Source: Flavobacteriaceae bacterium
GTDB lineage: Bacteria; Bacteroidota; Bacteroidia; Flavobacteriales; Flavobacteriaceae
Assembly: GCA_014238425.1 (NCBI GenBank)
Contig: JABABD010000016.1
Span: 1 to 64,000, forward strand
Length of the DNA: 64,000 bases
Direction: 5' to 3'
How positions within the stretch are numbered: the stretch's first letter is position 1; each line of letters begins with the position of its first letter. A program made the position numbers and the translations under genes. The notes beneath the pieces are model-generated. The model worked only from the letters and a program-made list of their open reading frames with translations, ran no database searches and was not told the origin of the DNA. Shown one piece after another: positions 10,049-20,322 of the stretch.

Positions 10049-11524
10049 TTATGCTAATTGACCTTTTAGTTGTCTAATTTTAATATTTAAACCAGCAAAT
10101 AAAAGGGTGGTGAAAGGACTTAACCAATTAAAGATGGCGTACATAAAATATTCACCAACGCCAACTCCTAAAACACCCGACTGATAAGCGCCACAGGTAT
10201 TCCATGGAATAAGAACTGAGGTTACGGTTCCTGAATCTTCTAATGTTCTACTTAAGTTTTCTGGAGCTAAGCCTCTATCTTCATAAGCTTGTTTAAACAT
10301 TTTTCCAGGAATTACCAATGCTAGATATTGATCACTTGCAATGACATTTAACCCTAAACAGCTGGCAACAGTAGCTGCAAAGAGTCCAAACACCGTCGTT
10401 GCAACAGATAATAATGCTTTTGTAATCCTTGATAAGGCACCAATTGCATCCATAATACCACCAAATACCATGGCACAAATGATAAGATAAATTGTCCATA
10501 GCATGCCATTCATTCCTCCAGAAGAAAACAAGTCATTTAACTTTTCATTATCGGTAGTGATTTGAGTGTCACTTAATACAGAATTAAAGAGAGTGCCTAC
10601 TTTGGAATCACTTAAACTACTTAAGATTTCTGGCTGAAAAATAAATGCAAAAATTCCTGCTAAAACCACACCAGTTCCTAAAGCAATTAAGGGCTTTGTT
10701 TTCATGAGTATTAAAGCGATTACTGCTGCAGGTACTAGAAATAACCATGGTGAAATATTAAATGTAGAGTCAATGGTTTCCAGTAAGTTACTAACATCGG
10801 TGTTTCCTGAAGTTTCGATATTCATACTTATGATGCTAAATACTATAAGTGTAATAATTATGGTTGGGACTGTGGTAAATGTCATATATTTTATATGCGT
10901 AAATAGGTCTGTTCCAGCCATTGCTGGAGCTAAATTCGTTGTGTCGCTTAAAGGTGACATCTTGTCTCCAAAGTAGGCACCCGATATAACGGCTCCTGCA
11001 ATCATACCTGGATTTATACCCAACGCCGTTCCTATACCAACAAGTGCTATACCTACAGTTGCTGATGTTGTCCAAGAACTACCGGTAGCGATAGAAATGA
11101 CTGCGGCTATAATAACTGATGCAGGTAAAAATATTTCTGGACTTAATACTTGTAAACCGTAATATACCATTGCTGGAATGACACCACTAACTAGCCAAGT
11201 GCCAGCCAAGGCACCAACAAGTAATAATATCATGATAGGGACAAAAATACTTTTTAGATTTTCCCAAATTTCAGTAATCATTCTAGAGATGGACACTTTA
11301 TTAAAAAAGCCAACAATCGCAGCTACTAGGCCACCCAATAAGAGGATGATTTGATTAGTGTAACCTCCAAACCATTCTTGATCTTCAACAAAAAAGATAT
11401 TATAAGCGAGCATAGCCATTAAGATGACCACAGGAATCATCGCTTCAAAAAAGCTTAATTCTTTATTCTCAATAATATTTTGATCTTCTATTTTAATTTT
11501 GGAAATGTTATCGTCGTCCTGCAT
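10049..11524 (-). CDS. nhaC: Na+/H+ antiporter, NhaC family
   Basis: This 491-residue inner-membrane protein has about eleven or twelve hydrophobic helices and the NhaC-type signature GAYFGDKMSPLSDTTNLAPA, plus a second-repeat segment near the C-terminus (LEDSGTVTSVLIPWNTCGAY). It should export sodium in exchange for protons, fitting a marine organism. It is a single gene, convergent with katG and transcribed away from the TPR histidine kinase gene at 11735. A related malate/lactate antiporter role within the family cannot be excluded. Confidence 0.88.
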   Translation of the reverse strand: MQDDDNISKIKIEDQNIIENKELSFFEAMIPVVILMAMLAYNIFFVEDQEWFGGYTNQIILLLGGLVAAIVGFFNKVSISRMITEIWENLKSIFVPIMILLLVGALAGTWLVSGVIPAMVYYGLQVLSPEIFLPASVIIAAVISIATGSSWTTSATVGIALVGIGTALGINPGMIAGAVISGAYFGDKMSPLSDTTNLAPAMAGTDLFTHIKYMTFTTVPTIIITLIVFSIISMNIETSGNTDVSNLLETIDSTFNISPWLFLVPAAVIALILMKTKPLIALGTGVVLAGIFAFIFQPEILSSLSDSKVGTLFNSVLSDTQITTDNEKLNDLFSSGGMNGMLWTIYLIICAMVFGGIMDAIGALSRITKALLSVATTVFGLFAATVASCLGLNVIASDQYLALVIPGKMFKQAYEDRGLAPENLSRTLEDSGTVTSVLIPWNTCGAYQSGVLGVGVGEYFMYAIFNWLSPFTTLLFAGLNIKIRQLKGQLA

Positions 11525-11697
11525 AGTGTGATTATTTTTTTTGCTTCGTAATGTTACGATTTTACAAGAAGCTTTGCAAGTTGTAATTTGAATTAGAAGT
11601 TACTGCCGTTATAAAAATTATGTGAATTACACTTGAAAATAGACAGGTGGCTCATTCATTAGTTTAAAGGACAGGGTTTTTATATTATTAAAAAATA

Positions 11698-11717
11698 AAA
11701 TGTAGATATTTACATTT
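11698..11717. promoter_or_regulatory. Inverted repeat immediately upstream of the TPR histidine kinase gene
   Basis: AAATGTA-GATATT-TACATTT is a perfect 7-bp inverted repeat ending 17 bases before the ATG at 11735. Its position suits an operator, for instance autoregulation by the adjacent LytTR protein, or a 5'-leader hairpin. No experimental support is available from sequence. Confidence 0.35.
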
Positions 11718-11734
11718 AATAATTAATTCATAAA

Positions 11735-13738
11735 ATGAAATTTTTACAATATAATAGAAGGTCAAATCTTTTATATAGAAGAGTAATATTATTAATGAGT
11801 GTATTGTTTTTCTGCTCTACAAGCGGTTACTCTCAAATTACACTCGATAGCATTGAGAAAATTAGGGAAACCATTAAAAGTCCTGCCAAAAGATTACATA
11901 TGGAAATGTATTTGGCAGAGGAATATATGGATGTAAACCTCAAAAAATCAGATGAATATTTTAATATAGTCGCGGAAAAATTAGATACCATAAAGCCCAT
12001 TTATGTATTACGTTATTATTTAGCTAAAAGCATTCGTGAACGTATTGAAGGAAATCCAGATTTGGGAATTGAGAATGCATATATGGCCATGGAGGTTGCA
12101 AATACGTATAAAGATTCTGCACGCTATAAAGCCAAAATTTATAATTCTCTTGGCTCATTATACGATGATAAATCTGATATTCCAAAGTCTATTGAAAATC
12201 ACCTTATTGGATTACGTTATGCAGAATCCATAGATTATAAGGCCCAAATAGCAACAATTTGCAATGGCGTTGGTCGTGCATACTTGTACCTACCAAACTA
12301 TGAGAAAGCAAAAGAATATTATGGAAGAGCAGCTCAAATAAAAGAATCATTGGGACAGTTTGATATAAGCCTTGCATCCTCTTATGGAAATTTATCAATC
12401 TGTTATAAACATGAAAAAGATTATGGTAAATCTTTACTTTATTTGAATAAGGCGATTAAAATTAGAGAAGAATACGAAAATAATATTCATCTTATTAGCA
12501 CCTATAATAATAAGGCCTCAACATTACTATTAATGAATAGAATTAATGAAGCAGATGCTGCAGTTAAATATTCATTAAAACTGGCAGATTCTTTTAATGT
12601 TGATAACGAAAAAATGTTTACTCTAGGCACCTATGCAAGTGTGCTTATTGCTCAAAATAATATTGATAAAGCCGAAAACGTCTTAAATCAATCCATTTCT
12701 TTAAGTAAAAAACGTAATGATTTACACCTGATTAAAGACAATCTTGAGCGCATGTTTGACTTAAATTTTAAGAAGAAAAATTATAAATCGGCCTTGGAGT
12801 TTTATAAACAGCGTACTATTATTATGGATGCCATTAATAGTATAGATAGTAAAAAATTAACAGAGCAGTTAGTTTTAGATTATGAAACCGAAAAGAAAGA
12901 TGCCGAGATAGCCTTGTTAGATTCTAACGCTAAACTCTCAAAAATAGAGCTTAAAAAAAGCAGGCAATTACAATACACCTTACTTGCCATTGCATTGTTA
13001 CTGCTTGCCGTTTTAGGTTTATTATGGTCAAGACATAAAAACAAAATAAAGACCGATAAGTTGTTAAAAGAAGCTATGGAGCAAAGTTTTGAAAAAAAAC
13101 TTGCAGATTCAGAGCTACAAGCATTACGAGCACAAATGAACCCACATTTTTTGTTTAATTGTTTAAATTCAATTAACGGGTTTATTATTAAAAATGATCA
13201 AGAACAAGCTTCAGAATACCTGTCCAAATTCAGTAAACTTATACGTTTGGTTTTAAACAATTCAAAATCTTCTGTAGTGCTTTTAGAAAATGAGTTAGAA
13301 GCACTTAAGCTTTATATAGAAATGGAATCTTTAAGGTTTAACAATAAATTTAAATACTCTATAAATGTAGACCCAGCTATAGAAGTAGATTATATTGAAG
13401 TGCCACCATTAATTATTCAGCCTTATGTTGAGAATAGTATTTGGCATGGATTAATGAATAAAAAGCAGAACGATGGTCTACTGACTATTAATTTAACTCA
13501 AGACCAATCCTATTTGATTATTAGCGTAGAAGATAATGGTGTGGGGCGTGAAGCTGCTGCAAAACTAAAAAGTAAAGATGTTAGAAACCAAAAATCGTTT
13601 GGAATGAACATTACTAAAGACCGTCTAAAATATATTAACTTTAATTTTAATGAAAAGACAGATTTACAGGTAATAGACTTAAAAAACAATGATCAAAACC
13701 CAATAGGCACAAAAGTGATTGTTAAAATTGCTATTTAA
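11735..13738 (+). CDS. TPR-domain sensor histidine kinase, LytS/YehU type
   Basis: This is an envelope sensor of 667 residues. A signal peptide (about 1-33) is followed by tetratricopeptide repeats (about 40-390; for example DIPKSIENHLIGLRYAE), a short coiled coil, one membrane helix (about 436-457) and a cytoplasmic His_kinase domain with QMNPHFLFNCLNSI. His471 is the likely phosphorylated residue; the ATP-binding part ends with VPPLIIQPYVENSIWHG and VEDNGVG. It therefore has a periplasmic TPR sensor and a cytoplasmic kinase. It is followed after one base by its LytTR response regulator, and both precede the surface-protein cluster they may control. Confidence 0.9.
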   Translation: MKFLQYNRRSNLLYRRVILLMSVLFFCSTSGYSQITLDSIEKIRETIKSPAKRLHMEMYLAEEYMDVNLKKSDEYFNIVAEKLDTIKPIYVLRYYLAKSIRERIEGNPDLGIENAYMAMEVANTYKDSARYKAKIYNSLGSLYDDKSDIPKSIENHLIGLRYAESIDYKAQIATICNGVGRAYLYLPNYEKAKEYYGRAAQIKESLGQFDISLASSYGNLSICYKHEKDYGKSLLYLNKAIKIREEYENNIHLISTYNNKASTLLLMNRINEADAAVKYSLKLADSFNVDNEKMFTLGTYASVLIAQNNIDKAENVLNQSISLSKKRNDLHLIKDNLERMFDLNFKKKNYKSALEFYKQRTIIMDAINSIDSKKLTEQLVLDYETEKKDAEIALLDSNAKLSKIELKKSRQLQYTLLAIALLLLAVLGLLWSRHKNKIKTDKLLKEAMEQSFEKKLADSELQALRAQMNPHFLFNCLNSINGFIIKNDQEQASEYLSKFSKLIRLVLNNSKSSVVLLENELEALKLYIEMESLRFNNKFKYSINVDPAIEVDYIEVPPLIIQPYVENSIWHGLMNKKQNDGLLTINLTQDQSYLIISVEDNGVGREAAAKLKSKDVRNQKSFGMNITKDRLKYINFNFNEKTDLQVIDLKNNDQNPIGTKVIVKIAI

Positions 13739-13739
13739 A

Positions 13740-14489
13740 ATGAGTGAAATTAGGGCCATAGTTATAGATGACGAACAACACTGTATAGATACTGTGCAAT
13801 GGCTTATAGATAAGTATGTGCCTAATGTTAAGATAGTTTCCGTTTTCACATCACCAACAAAAGCTTTAGAGTCTTTAAATGAAAGCAATCCAGATTTGGT
13901 TTTTCTTGATATAGAAATGCCAGAAATGAGCGGGTTTGAATTTTTAAAGCGAGTACCTGAAAAGAATTTTGAAATAATCTTTACAACTGCTTACGATGAA
14001 TTTGCAATAAAAGCATTTAAAGCCAGTGCTGTAGATTATTTACTAAAGCCTATTGGCAAACAAGATATATTAAGTGCAGTTGAAAAAGTTGAGAAAAATA
14101 AATCCAATATTTTACCAGAGCAAATAGAGATCTTATATCGTGCACTTAATAAAAATTCTATACTTAAAGAACGAATAGCAGTGCCAACTCAAGAAGGTAT
14201 TCGTTTTATAAAAATCAAAGATATTTTATATTGTATTTCAGACAGTAATTATACGTTCATACATTTAGAAAATTCTAAAAAGTTTTTGGTAAGTAAAACT
14301 CTTAAGGAAATAGAAAGGATATTATCAGAAAACGGGTTTCTTCGCATACATCATTCGCATATGATCAATATTCAACGTATTGATCGTTATATAAAAGGCG
14401 ATGGTGGCTATGTCGTAATGGACGATAATAAATCCTTGAGTGTAAGCCGTAGTCGAAAAGAAGCATTACTCGCTATTTTTGATAATTAA
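13740..14489 (+). CDS. LytTR-family response regulator
   Basis: This 249-residue DNA-binding regulator has a receiver domain (about 1-120; phospho-acceptor Asp57 in LVFLDIEMP; acidic pair VIDDEQ) and a LytTR domain (about 150-249; RIHHSHMINIQRIDRYIKGDGGYVVM). The ATG at 13740, one base after the kinase stop, gives the canonical MSEIRAIVIDDE start; an upstream in-frame start at 13719 would only add seven residues overlapping the kinase. It pairs with the TPR kinase. The stalk-protein genes lie directly downstream. Confidence 0.93.
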   Translation: MSEIRAIVIDDEQHCIDTVQWLIDKYVPNVKIVSVFTSPTKALESLNESNPDLVFLDIEMPEMSGFEFLKRVPEKNFEIIFTTAYDEFAIKAFKASAVDYLLKPIGKQDILSAVEKVEKNKSNILPEQIEILYRALNKNSILKERIAVPTQEGIRFIKIKDILYCISDSNYTFIHLENSKKFLVSKTLKEIERILSENGFLRIHHSHMINIQRIDRYIKGDGGYVVMDDNKSLSVSRSRKEALLAIFDN

Positions 14490-14609
14490 AGCCAATTTGT
14501 TAAATACTCGCCCATAGTAGTTAAACACTATTGCATTCTGCTAATTAATAATTACAGTTTAATTAAACATATTACTTAATATAGTTTTAAGGCTTAAATC
14601 AAATGCCTT

Positions 14610-17396
14610 ATGAAAACTCTTACCACGCTCGTATTTCTATTATTTTCAATAGTTACTATAGCACAAGTTAATGGTATTAATTATAAAGCTCTTATAAAAG
14701 ATACAAATGGTAACGTGGTTAATAATACATCTACTACTATAGAGTTTACAATTTATAAGGGTACTGGTTTATTTAATACCTACAGAGAAACTCATACCAT
14801 TTTTACCGATAATAACGGTATTCTTATAGCAAATATAGGTGAAGGTACTATTGTTAATGGAATGTTCAATTCTATAATTTGGAATGACGACGAATACTTT
14901 TTGGGTGTAAAAGTAGATACAGGAGATGGCTATGTAGACTTAGGGATTACTACATTTAAAAGTGTTCCTTACGCTAAAGTTGCAGAAAACGTAAAAGGTT
15001 TAGAACCAATAGACGAAGGTAACGGAACTGGTTGGAGACTTATTGGTAAAAATCCAGGTTTTTATGGAAACATAGGAAGCAATGCTGTAGATATAAGTCA
15101 TAGTACATTAACAGATGGATTTAGAGGTACTACAGGAGCAAATGCCTTTGCAACAGGTATTAATACCATAGCTTTGGGAGAATATTCATTTGCTTCAGGG
15201 TTTAACTCGCATGCAAATGGGAATGGGTCTATTAGTTTAGGAAGAAATTCAATAGCCAATGGTAATTCTGCGTTAAGTGTAGGTTTTAGTGCAGATGCCA
15301 TTGGTAATGTGTCTATAAGTTTAGGGAGAAATACCGAGTCACAAGGCGATAATTCTTTTGCCGCAGGAAATAGTACCATTGCTATTTCAGAAAATGAAGT
15401 TGCTGTAGGCGCATACAATACACAATACAACCCAGCAACAGAAGCCAATCGTGCTTTTGTAGTTGGTAATGGTACCAATACTGGAGCAAGTCGTAACGAT
15501 GCTTTAATTGTACAAAAAGACGGTGTCATTTTAGCACCCTCTCTAGATGTTTCTGAAATTATAGATAATAAAGCATTAATTACTAAAGAATATTTAGAGA
15601 CTAATGTTTCTGGTTTAGAAGCTTTAGACGAAGGAAATGGTATTGGTTGGAGATTAAAAGGCCTAGATCCAGACAAATTTGGAAATATAGGTCTAGGAGC
15701 AGTAAATTTTAGTGAAAATAATTTAACAAGTGTAGACTTTATAGGCGCTATTGGTGATTATTCATTTACTGCTGGAATAAATACCTACGCTATTGGATAT
15801 GCTTCAGTATCAATGGGAGCATCGCAAGCTCATGGAGATTATGCAACTGCTTTTGGACAAGGACAGGCAGAAGGAGATTATTCTTTTTCTGCGGGATATA
15901 GTGTGTTTGCAAGGTCTTATGGAGAAACTGCTTTAGGATATTTTAATGAATATTATACGCCCTCAGTAGATGGAGAAACACAGCCAAATCCAACAGATAG
16001 ATTATTTACTATTGGTAATGGAGTGTTAGCTGCACGAAGCAATGCCTTGACCATATTAAAAAACGGAACCATAACAGCACCAAGTTTTGACGTATCAGAG
16101 ATAACAGATAATAAAGCATTAATCACTAAAGAATATGCGGACCAAAATCTACAAAACTCAGGATTAGAAGCTCTAAATGAAACTAATGGCAATGGTTATA
16201 GACTTATTGGGAATAATGCAGATAACTATGGTAATATTGGAGGTAGCGCTACGGATTTGAGTACAAGCTTTTTTGCCTCAACAACTTTAGGTGCCACAGG
16301 AGATTATGCATTTGCTTCAGGATACGAAACAACTGCATCTGGAAATTATTCATCAAGTTTTGGTTTCCAAACTATAGCAAGTGCTGTATACTCAACTAGT
16401 ATGGGTTATAATACAAATGCAAATGGTTTTTACGCAACTAGTCTTGGGTTATCAACCAATGCCAATGCGTATGCTTCTATAGCTTTAGGACGTTATAATG
16501 CTGGAGGAGGCAGTGCTAGTTCTTGGCTGGATGAAGATCCGCTTTTTGAAGTTGGCAATGGAACTTCCAATTCAGAAAAAAGTAATGCATTTACTATTCT
16601 CAAAAATGGAAATATTGGAATCTCAACAACTAATCCTGTTACTAATTTGCATATTACCAATGGATCAGGAGCGAGTTTAAACAATCCTAGTGGTGTTGGT
16701 TATATGATTCTTGGAGACGTGGATGGGCCAAATATTGTTATGGATAATAATGAGATTATGGCACGCAATAATGGTAGTAATTCTAACCTATACTTGCAAA
16801 ACGAAGGTGGTCGGGTTGGTATTGGTAATGTGGTGCCTGACGCGAAATTACATATACAAGGAGGTAATGATGCAGGTATAGCGAATGGGACAGGCTATGT
16901 TGTTATCGGAGATTTAAATGATCAGAACATGGTTATAGATCAAAACGAAATTATAGCAAGAGTTAATGGTGCTAATGGAACATTGTTTCTTAATCAGCCT
17001 GGAGGAGATGTTTGGGCAGGAGGTGCGTTAGTTCATAGCAGTGATAGGCGCTTAAAAAAAGACATTTCAGAATTAAAATACGGACTTGATGAAGTATTGA
17101 ACCTACAACCCAAGCAATACTTCTGGAAAAATAGAAAGACACAAAAGCAAGAATCATTTGGACTTATTGCTCAAGAAGTTCAAAATATTATTGGAAATGT
17201 TGTTCATATAGCAGGAGATGAACAAAAAACATTAAGTATAAGTTATACAGAATTGATTCCTGTACTTATTAATGCAATTAAAGAACAGCAGCAAATTATT
17301 GACAGTCAAAAGAAAAAATACAATAATTTATTAAATCGTGTTGAAGCGCTAGAAACTACTGAATCAAATAAGATTGCTTTAAAAGCAAACGATTAA
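14610..17396 (+). CDS. Secreted YadA-head-like repeat protein with C-terminal Peptidase_S74 chaperone domain (tail-fibre/stalk type)
   Basis: This 928-residue protein has signal peptide MKTLTTLVFLLFSIVTIAQ. An N-terminal domain (about 20-125) starts NGINYKALIKDTNGNVV. Three long modules follow, each opening with a GLEALDEGNG / WRL.G..P...GNIG segment, running through YadA-head-like heptads (FASGFNSHANGNGSISLG), and the first two closing with DNKALITKEY. At residue 810 the motif SSDRRLKKDI begins the S74 intramolecular chaperone. This domain trimerises fibres and cleaves itself in phage tail spikes and related proteins. A coiled-coil end follows. It has no T9SS tail, so the export and anchoring route is unclear. 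The next gene is a paralogue. Confidence 0.85.
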   Translation: MKTLTTLVFLLFSIVTIAQVNGINYKALIKDTNGNVVNNTSTTIEFTIYKGTGLFNTYRETHTIFTDNNGILIANIGEGTIVNGMFNSIIWNDDEYFLGVKVDTGDGYVDLGITTFKSVPYAKVAENVKGLEPIDEGNGTGWRLIGKNPGFYGNIGSNAVDISHSTLTDGFRGTTGANAFATGINTIALGEYSFASGFNSHANGNGSISLGRNSIANGNSALSVGFSADAIGNVSISLGRNTESQGDNSFAAGNSTIAISENEVAVGAYNTQYNPATEANRAFVVGNGTNTGASRNDALIVQKDGVILAPSLDVSEIIDNKALITKEYLETNVSGLEALDEGNGIGWRLKGLDPDKFGNIGLGAVNFSENNLTSVDFIGAIGDYSFTAGINTYAIGYASVSMGASQAHGDYATAFGQGQAEGDYSFSAGYSVFARSYGETALGYFNEYYTPSVDGETQPNPTDRLFTIGNGVLAARSNALTILKNGTITAPSFDVSEITDNKALITKEYADQNLQNSGLEALNETNGNGYRLIGNNADNYGNIGGSATDLSTSFFASTTLGATGDYAFASGYETTASGNYSSSFGFQTIASAVYSTSMGYNTNANGFYATSLGLSTNANAYASIALGRYNAGGGSASSWLDEDPLFEVGNGTSNSEKSNAFTILKNGNIGISTTNPVTNLHITNGSGASLNNPSGVGYMILGDVDGPNIVMDNNEIMARNNGSNSNLYLQNEGGRVGIGNVVPDAKLHIQGGNDAGIANGTGYVVIGDLNDQNMVIDQNEIIARVNGANGTLFLNQPGGDVWAGGALVHSSDRRLKKDISELKYGLDEVLNLQPKQYFWKNRKTQKQESFGLIAQEVQNIIGNVVHIAGDEQKTLSISYTELIPVLINAIKEQQQIIDSQKKKYNNLLNRVEALETTESNKIALKAND

Positions 17397-17537
17397 GAAA
17401 TCCAAAAACAACTATATGTTAACTACAAGTGATTTTATGTCAGCTGCTATTATATGCTGTTGCATAATAATTTATAGCTTTTTAAAGCATACAACATAAA
17501 TAACTTTAACATATCTAACAAAAACCAAATTTCCATT

Positions 17538-20162
17538 ATGAAAACCAAACTTATACTCCTAATTACTCTGTGCATAAGCATAGCATCTTTTGCACAAACC
17601 AATGGTATTAATTACAAAGCTATAGTAAAAGACACAAATGGTAATGTAGTTGCAAATTCAACTATAGATGTCATTTTCAAAATTGATGAGGCTTCTACAA
17701 ATATCTTTTCAGAATATCATACAACAACATCAGACAACAATGGACTTATCATATTAAATATAGGTGAAGGAACCACTACAGTTGGAGATTTTACTACTAT
17801 TAATTGGTCTACCAACAATCACTTTTTGGGCGTACAAATAGGTATTGATGGTGGAGCATTTGTAGATTTAGGTACTACTGCTTTTAAAGCGGTGCCTTAT
17901 GCGTATCAAGCTTCAAAGGCAGATAATGTAACTGGTTTAGAGAATATTTTTGAAGCCAATGTAGGTGGACGTAGATTAATCGGAAAAGATCCTGCCTATT
18001 ATGGAAACATTGGTTTAGGAGCTATAGATTTAAGTTCAAGTATAGAGGCGACAGACACTAATGGAGCTACAGGTGGTTTTTCATTTGCCTCTGGAATAAA
18101 CACCCATGCTTCGGACAGTTTTTCTACAGCTATGGGACAGGGTACTGTAGCAAGTGGTGAATCTTCGACCTCTATAGGAGAAAACACTATTGCATCTGGA
18201 GGAGTGTCACTAGCGACAGGAAACAACACCACTGCCTCTGGAGTACGCGCCTCAAGTTTTGGAGACCAAACTGTAGCATCAGGTTTTAATTCTGTAAGCA
18301 TGGGGAATTTAACAAGTGCAGAAGCTTCTACTTCAGTAGCCATAGGACAATATAATGTTGGAGGAGGGCATCCTACACAATGGATTTTAACAGACCCTAT
18401 ATTTGAGATAGGAATTGGTGTAAATAGTGTAAACAAAGTAAATGCTTTAACGGTACTTAAAAACGGAGTGATACTGGCTCCTGGTTTAAGTACATCAGAA
18501 ATCACAGAGGATAGAGCATTAATTACTAAAGAATATGCAGAAGCAAACATTTCTGCTACTGGATTAGAAAAAATAACCGAAGGCACTTCTGGTTGGCGAC
18601 TTACTGGTCGTGCCGAAGCAAACTATGCAAACATAGGTGGCAGTGCAGTCGATTTTAGTACTAGTTCTAATAATGATGATACGAATGGTGCAAGTGGAGA
18701 TTATTCATTTGCTGCTGGATTTAATACCATTGCTTCTGGTGGTAATTCTACTGCTTTTGGTTTCGATACAACTGCTGATGGTAATATATCTTCAACATTT
18801 GGTCTTGGCACTATTGCAGAATCGTATGCCGAAACCGTTGTAGGTACTTTTGACACCAATTATTTACCAGATAGCCAAGTTGGATTTCATATTTTTGATA
18901 GAGTATTTGTTGTAGGTAATGGAGAAACCGATAGTAATAGAAGTGACGCATTAATAGTTAATAAAGACGGTACAGTACTTGCTCCTTCAATGGATGAAGC
19001 ACAAATAACAAATAGTCATGCGCTTATTACCAAAGAATATGCAGACAATAATCTAACACCAGCAGGTTTAGAAAGAACTACAGACGGATTAGGATTAATA
19101 GGATGGCGACTTATAGGTAGTGACCCTGCTAACTTTGGCCCTTTAGGGCAAGACGCTGTAGATTTAAGTTTAAGTAGTAATCCTAGTTCTTTTAAAGGAG
19201 CACGAGGAACTAGATCTTTTGCTTCAGGATATCATACCTATGCTTTTGGACCTAACTCTACTGCTATGGGTATTAATACAAATGCCGAAGGGAATGCTTC
19301 ATTTGCAGTTGGTACTGGGTCAGATGCAACAGGCTTTGCCTCAATTGCAATGGGTGCGAATACAATAGCAAGTGGAAGCTATTCTACAGCTATAGGGCAA
19401 GAAGTTACAGCACCATCTTATTCAGAATTTGCTATTGGGTATTGGAATACAAATTATACACCAACTAATCCTACTTCTCCTAATACAAATGATCGTTTAT
19501 TTGTTGTCGGTAATGGTAGCAATAACAACAATCGAGAAAACGCACTAACACTATTAAAAAATGGTAAATTAGGGTTGGGAATAGATACTCCAGATACCAA
19601 ACTTCATATTACTGGCGGAGTAGATGCTAGTAATGCTAGTGGTACAGGCTATGTAGTTATAGGAGATTTAACCGACCAAAATATGGTCATAGATCAAAAT
19701 GAAATAATAGCGAGATTTAATGGGGTTAGTTCCACTTTATTTCTCAACCAAACAGGTGGAGATGTATGGGCGGGAGGCGCTTTAGTACATAGTAGCGACA
19801 GGCGTTTAAAACGTAATATCAAAAAATTGGAGTTTGGACTCGATGAGGTATTGCAATTACAACCTAAGCAGTATTTCTGGAAAAACAACTCAGACCAAAA
19901 ACAAGAATCGCTAGGACTTATTGCTCAAGATGTGCAAACTATTATTAAGAATATAGTGCATCAAGCAGATGATGAGCAGAAAACACTAAGTGTCAGTTAT
20001 ACGGAGCTTATTCCTGTACTCATCAATGCCATTAAAGAGCAACAAGCAATTATTGATAAGCAAAGCAATACTATTAAAGGTTTGACATCTGAAGTAACTG
20101 CGTTAAAATCTTTAGAAAACCGTATGCAACAATTAGAAGCATTACTTAAAAACTCACAATAG
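17538..20162 (+). CDS. Second YadA-head-like / Peptidase_S74 stalk protein, paralogue of the upstream gene
   Basis: This 874-residue protein is built like its neighbour: signal peptide (MKTKLILLITLCISIASFAQ), the NGINYKAIVKDTNGNVV N-terminal domain, three GLE.....WRL.G..P...GNIG modules with SxAxG heptads, and ALITKEY at the module joints. The S74 motif SSDRRLKRNI starts at residue 752, followed by a coiled coil ending in KSLENRMQQLEALLKNSQ. The shared N- and C-terminal parts are much better conserved than the repeats, as expected for duplicated adhesive stalks with drifting heads. It follows the first copy by 141 bases. Confidence 0.85.
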   Translation: MKTKLILLITLCISIASFAQTNGINYKAIVKDTNGNVVANSTIDVIFKIDEASTNIFSEYHTTTSDNNGLIILNIGEGTTTVGDFTTINWSTNNHFLGVQIGIDGGAFVDLGTTAFKAVPYAYQASKADNVTGLENIFEANVGGRRLIGKDPAYYGNIGLGAIDLSSSIEATDTNGATGGFSFASGINTHASDSFSTAMGQGTVASGESSTSIGENTIASGGVSLATGNNTTASGVRASSFGDQTVASGFNSVSMGNLTSAEASTSVAIGQYNVGGGHPTQWILTDPIFEIGIGVNSVNKVNALTVLKNGVILAPGLSTSEITEDRALITKEYAEANISATGLEKITEGTSGWRLTGRAEANYANIGGSAVDFSTSSNNDDTNGASGDYSFAAGFNTIASGGNSTAFGFDTTADGNISSTFGLGTIAESYAETVVGTFDTNYLPDSQVGFHIFDRVFVVGNGETDSNRSDALIVNKDGTVLAPSMDEAQITNSHALITKEYADNNLTPAGLERTTDGLGLIGWRLIGSDPANFGPLGQDAVDLSLSSNPSSFKGARGTRSFASGYHTYAFGPNSTAMGINTNAEGNASFAVGTGSDATGFASIAMGANTIASGSYSTAIGQEVTAPSYSEFAIGYWNTNYTPTNPTSPNTNDRLFVVGNGSNNNNRENALTLLKNGKLGLGIDTPDTKLHITGGVDASNASGTGYVVIGDLTDQNMVIDQNEIIARFNGVSSTLFLNQTGGDVWAGGALVHSSDRRLKRNIKKLEFGLDEVLQLQPKQYFWKNNSDQKQESLGLIAQDVQTIIKNIVHQADDEQKTLSVSYTELIPVLINAIKEQQAIIDKQSNTIKGLTSEVTALKSLENRMQQLEALLKNSQ

Positions 20163-20189
20163 TCAAACCATAAATAATAAATAAATAGC

Positions 20190-20297
20190 ATGGTTTTAAT
20201 ATACATATGTTCTGCAATCGTCTCGTTAATTCTATTGAACCTACTGTTATTAATGTTTAGTTGTAATAGCAATAAAGAAAAAGAAATGGATGTCTAA
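20190..20297 (+). CDS. Possible 35-residue membrane peptide
   Basis: An ATG at 20190 opens a 35-codon frame ending TAA at 20297. The peptide starts MVLIYICSAIVSLILLNLLL and continues LLMFSCNSNKEKEMDV: one hydrophobic helix, then Cys and a short polar tail. It sits 27 bases after the stalk gene stop and 25 bases before the next gene's ATG, spacing typical of a co-transcribed gene. The MFSC could be a lipobox. No family is recognised, and it could be chance. Confidence 0.4.
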   Translation: MVLIYICSAIVSLILLNLLLLMFSCNSNKEKEMDV

Positions 20298-20322
20298 AGC
20301 ACTAATTTTTAATAAAAAACTG

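Noticed and set aside
15098..15676. 192-codon open frame on the minus strand inside the first stalk gene
   Set aside because: Shadow of the repetitive plus-strand coding sequence; no start context, signal or recognisable domain.
17999..18586. 195-codon open frame on the minus strand inside the second stalk gene
   Set aside because: Same effect as in the first paralogue: repeated codons on the plus strand keep the opposite frame open.
14610..20162. Prophage origin for the S74 proteins
   Set aside because: No phage structural, lysis or integrase genes nearby; signal peptides and flavobacterial N-terminal domains point to host surface proteins.
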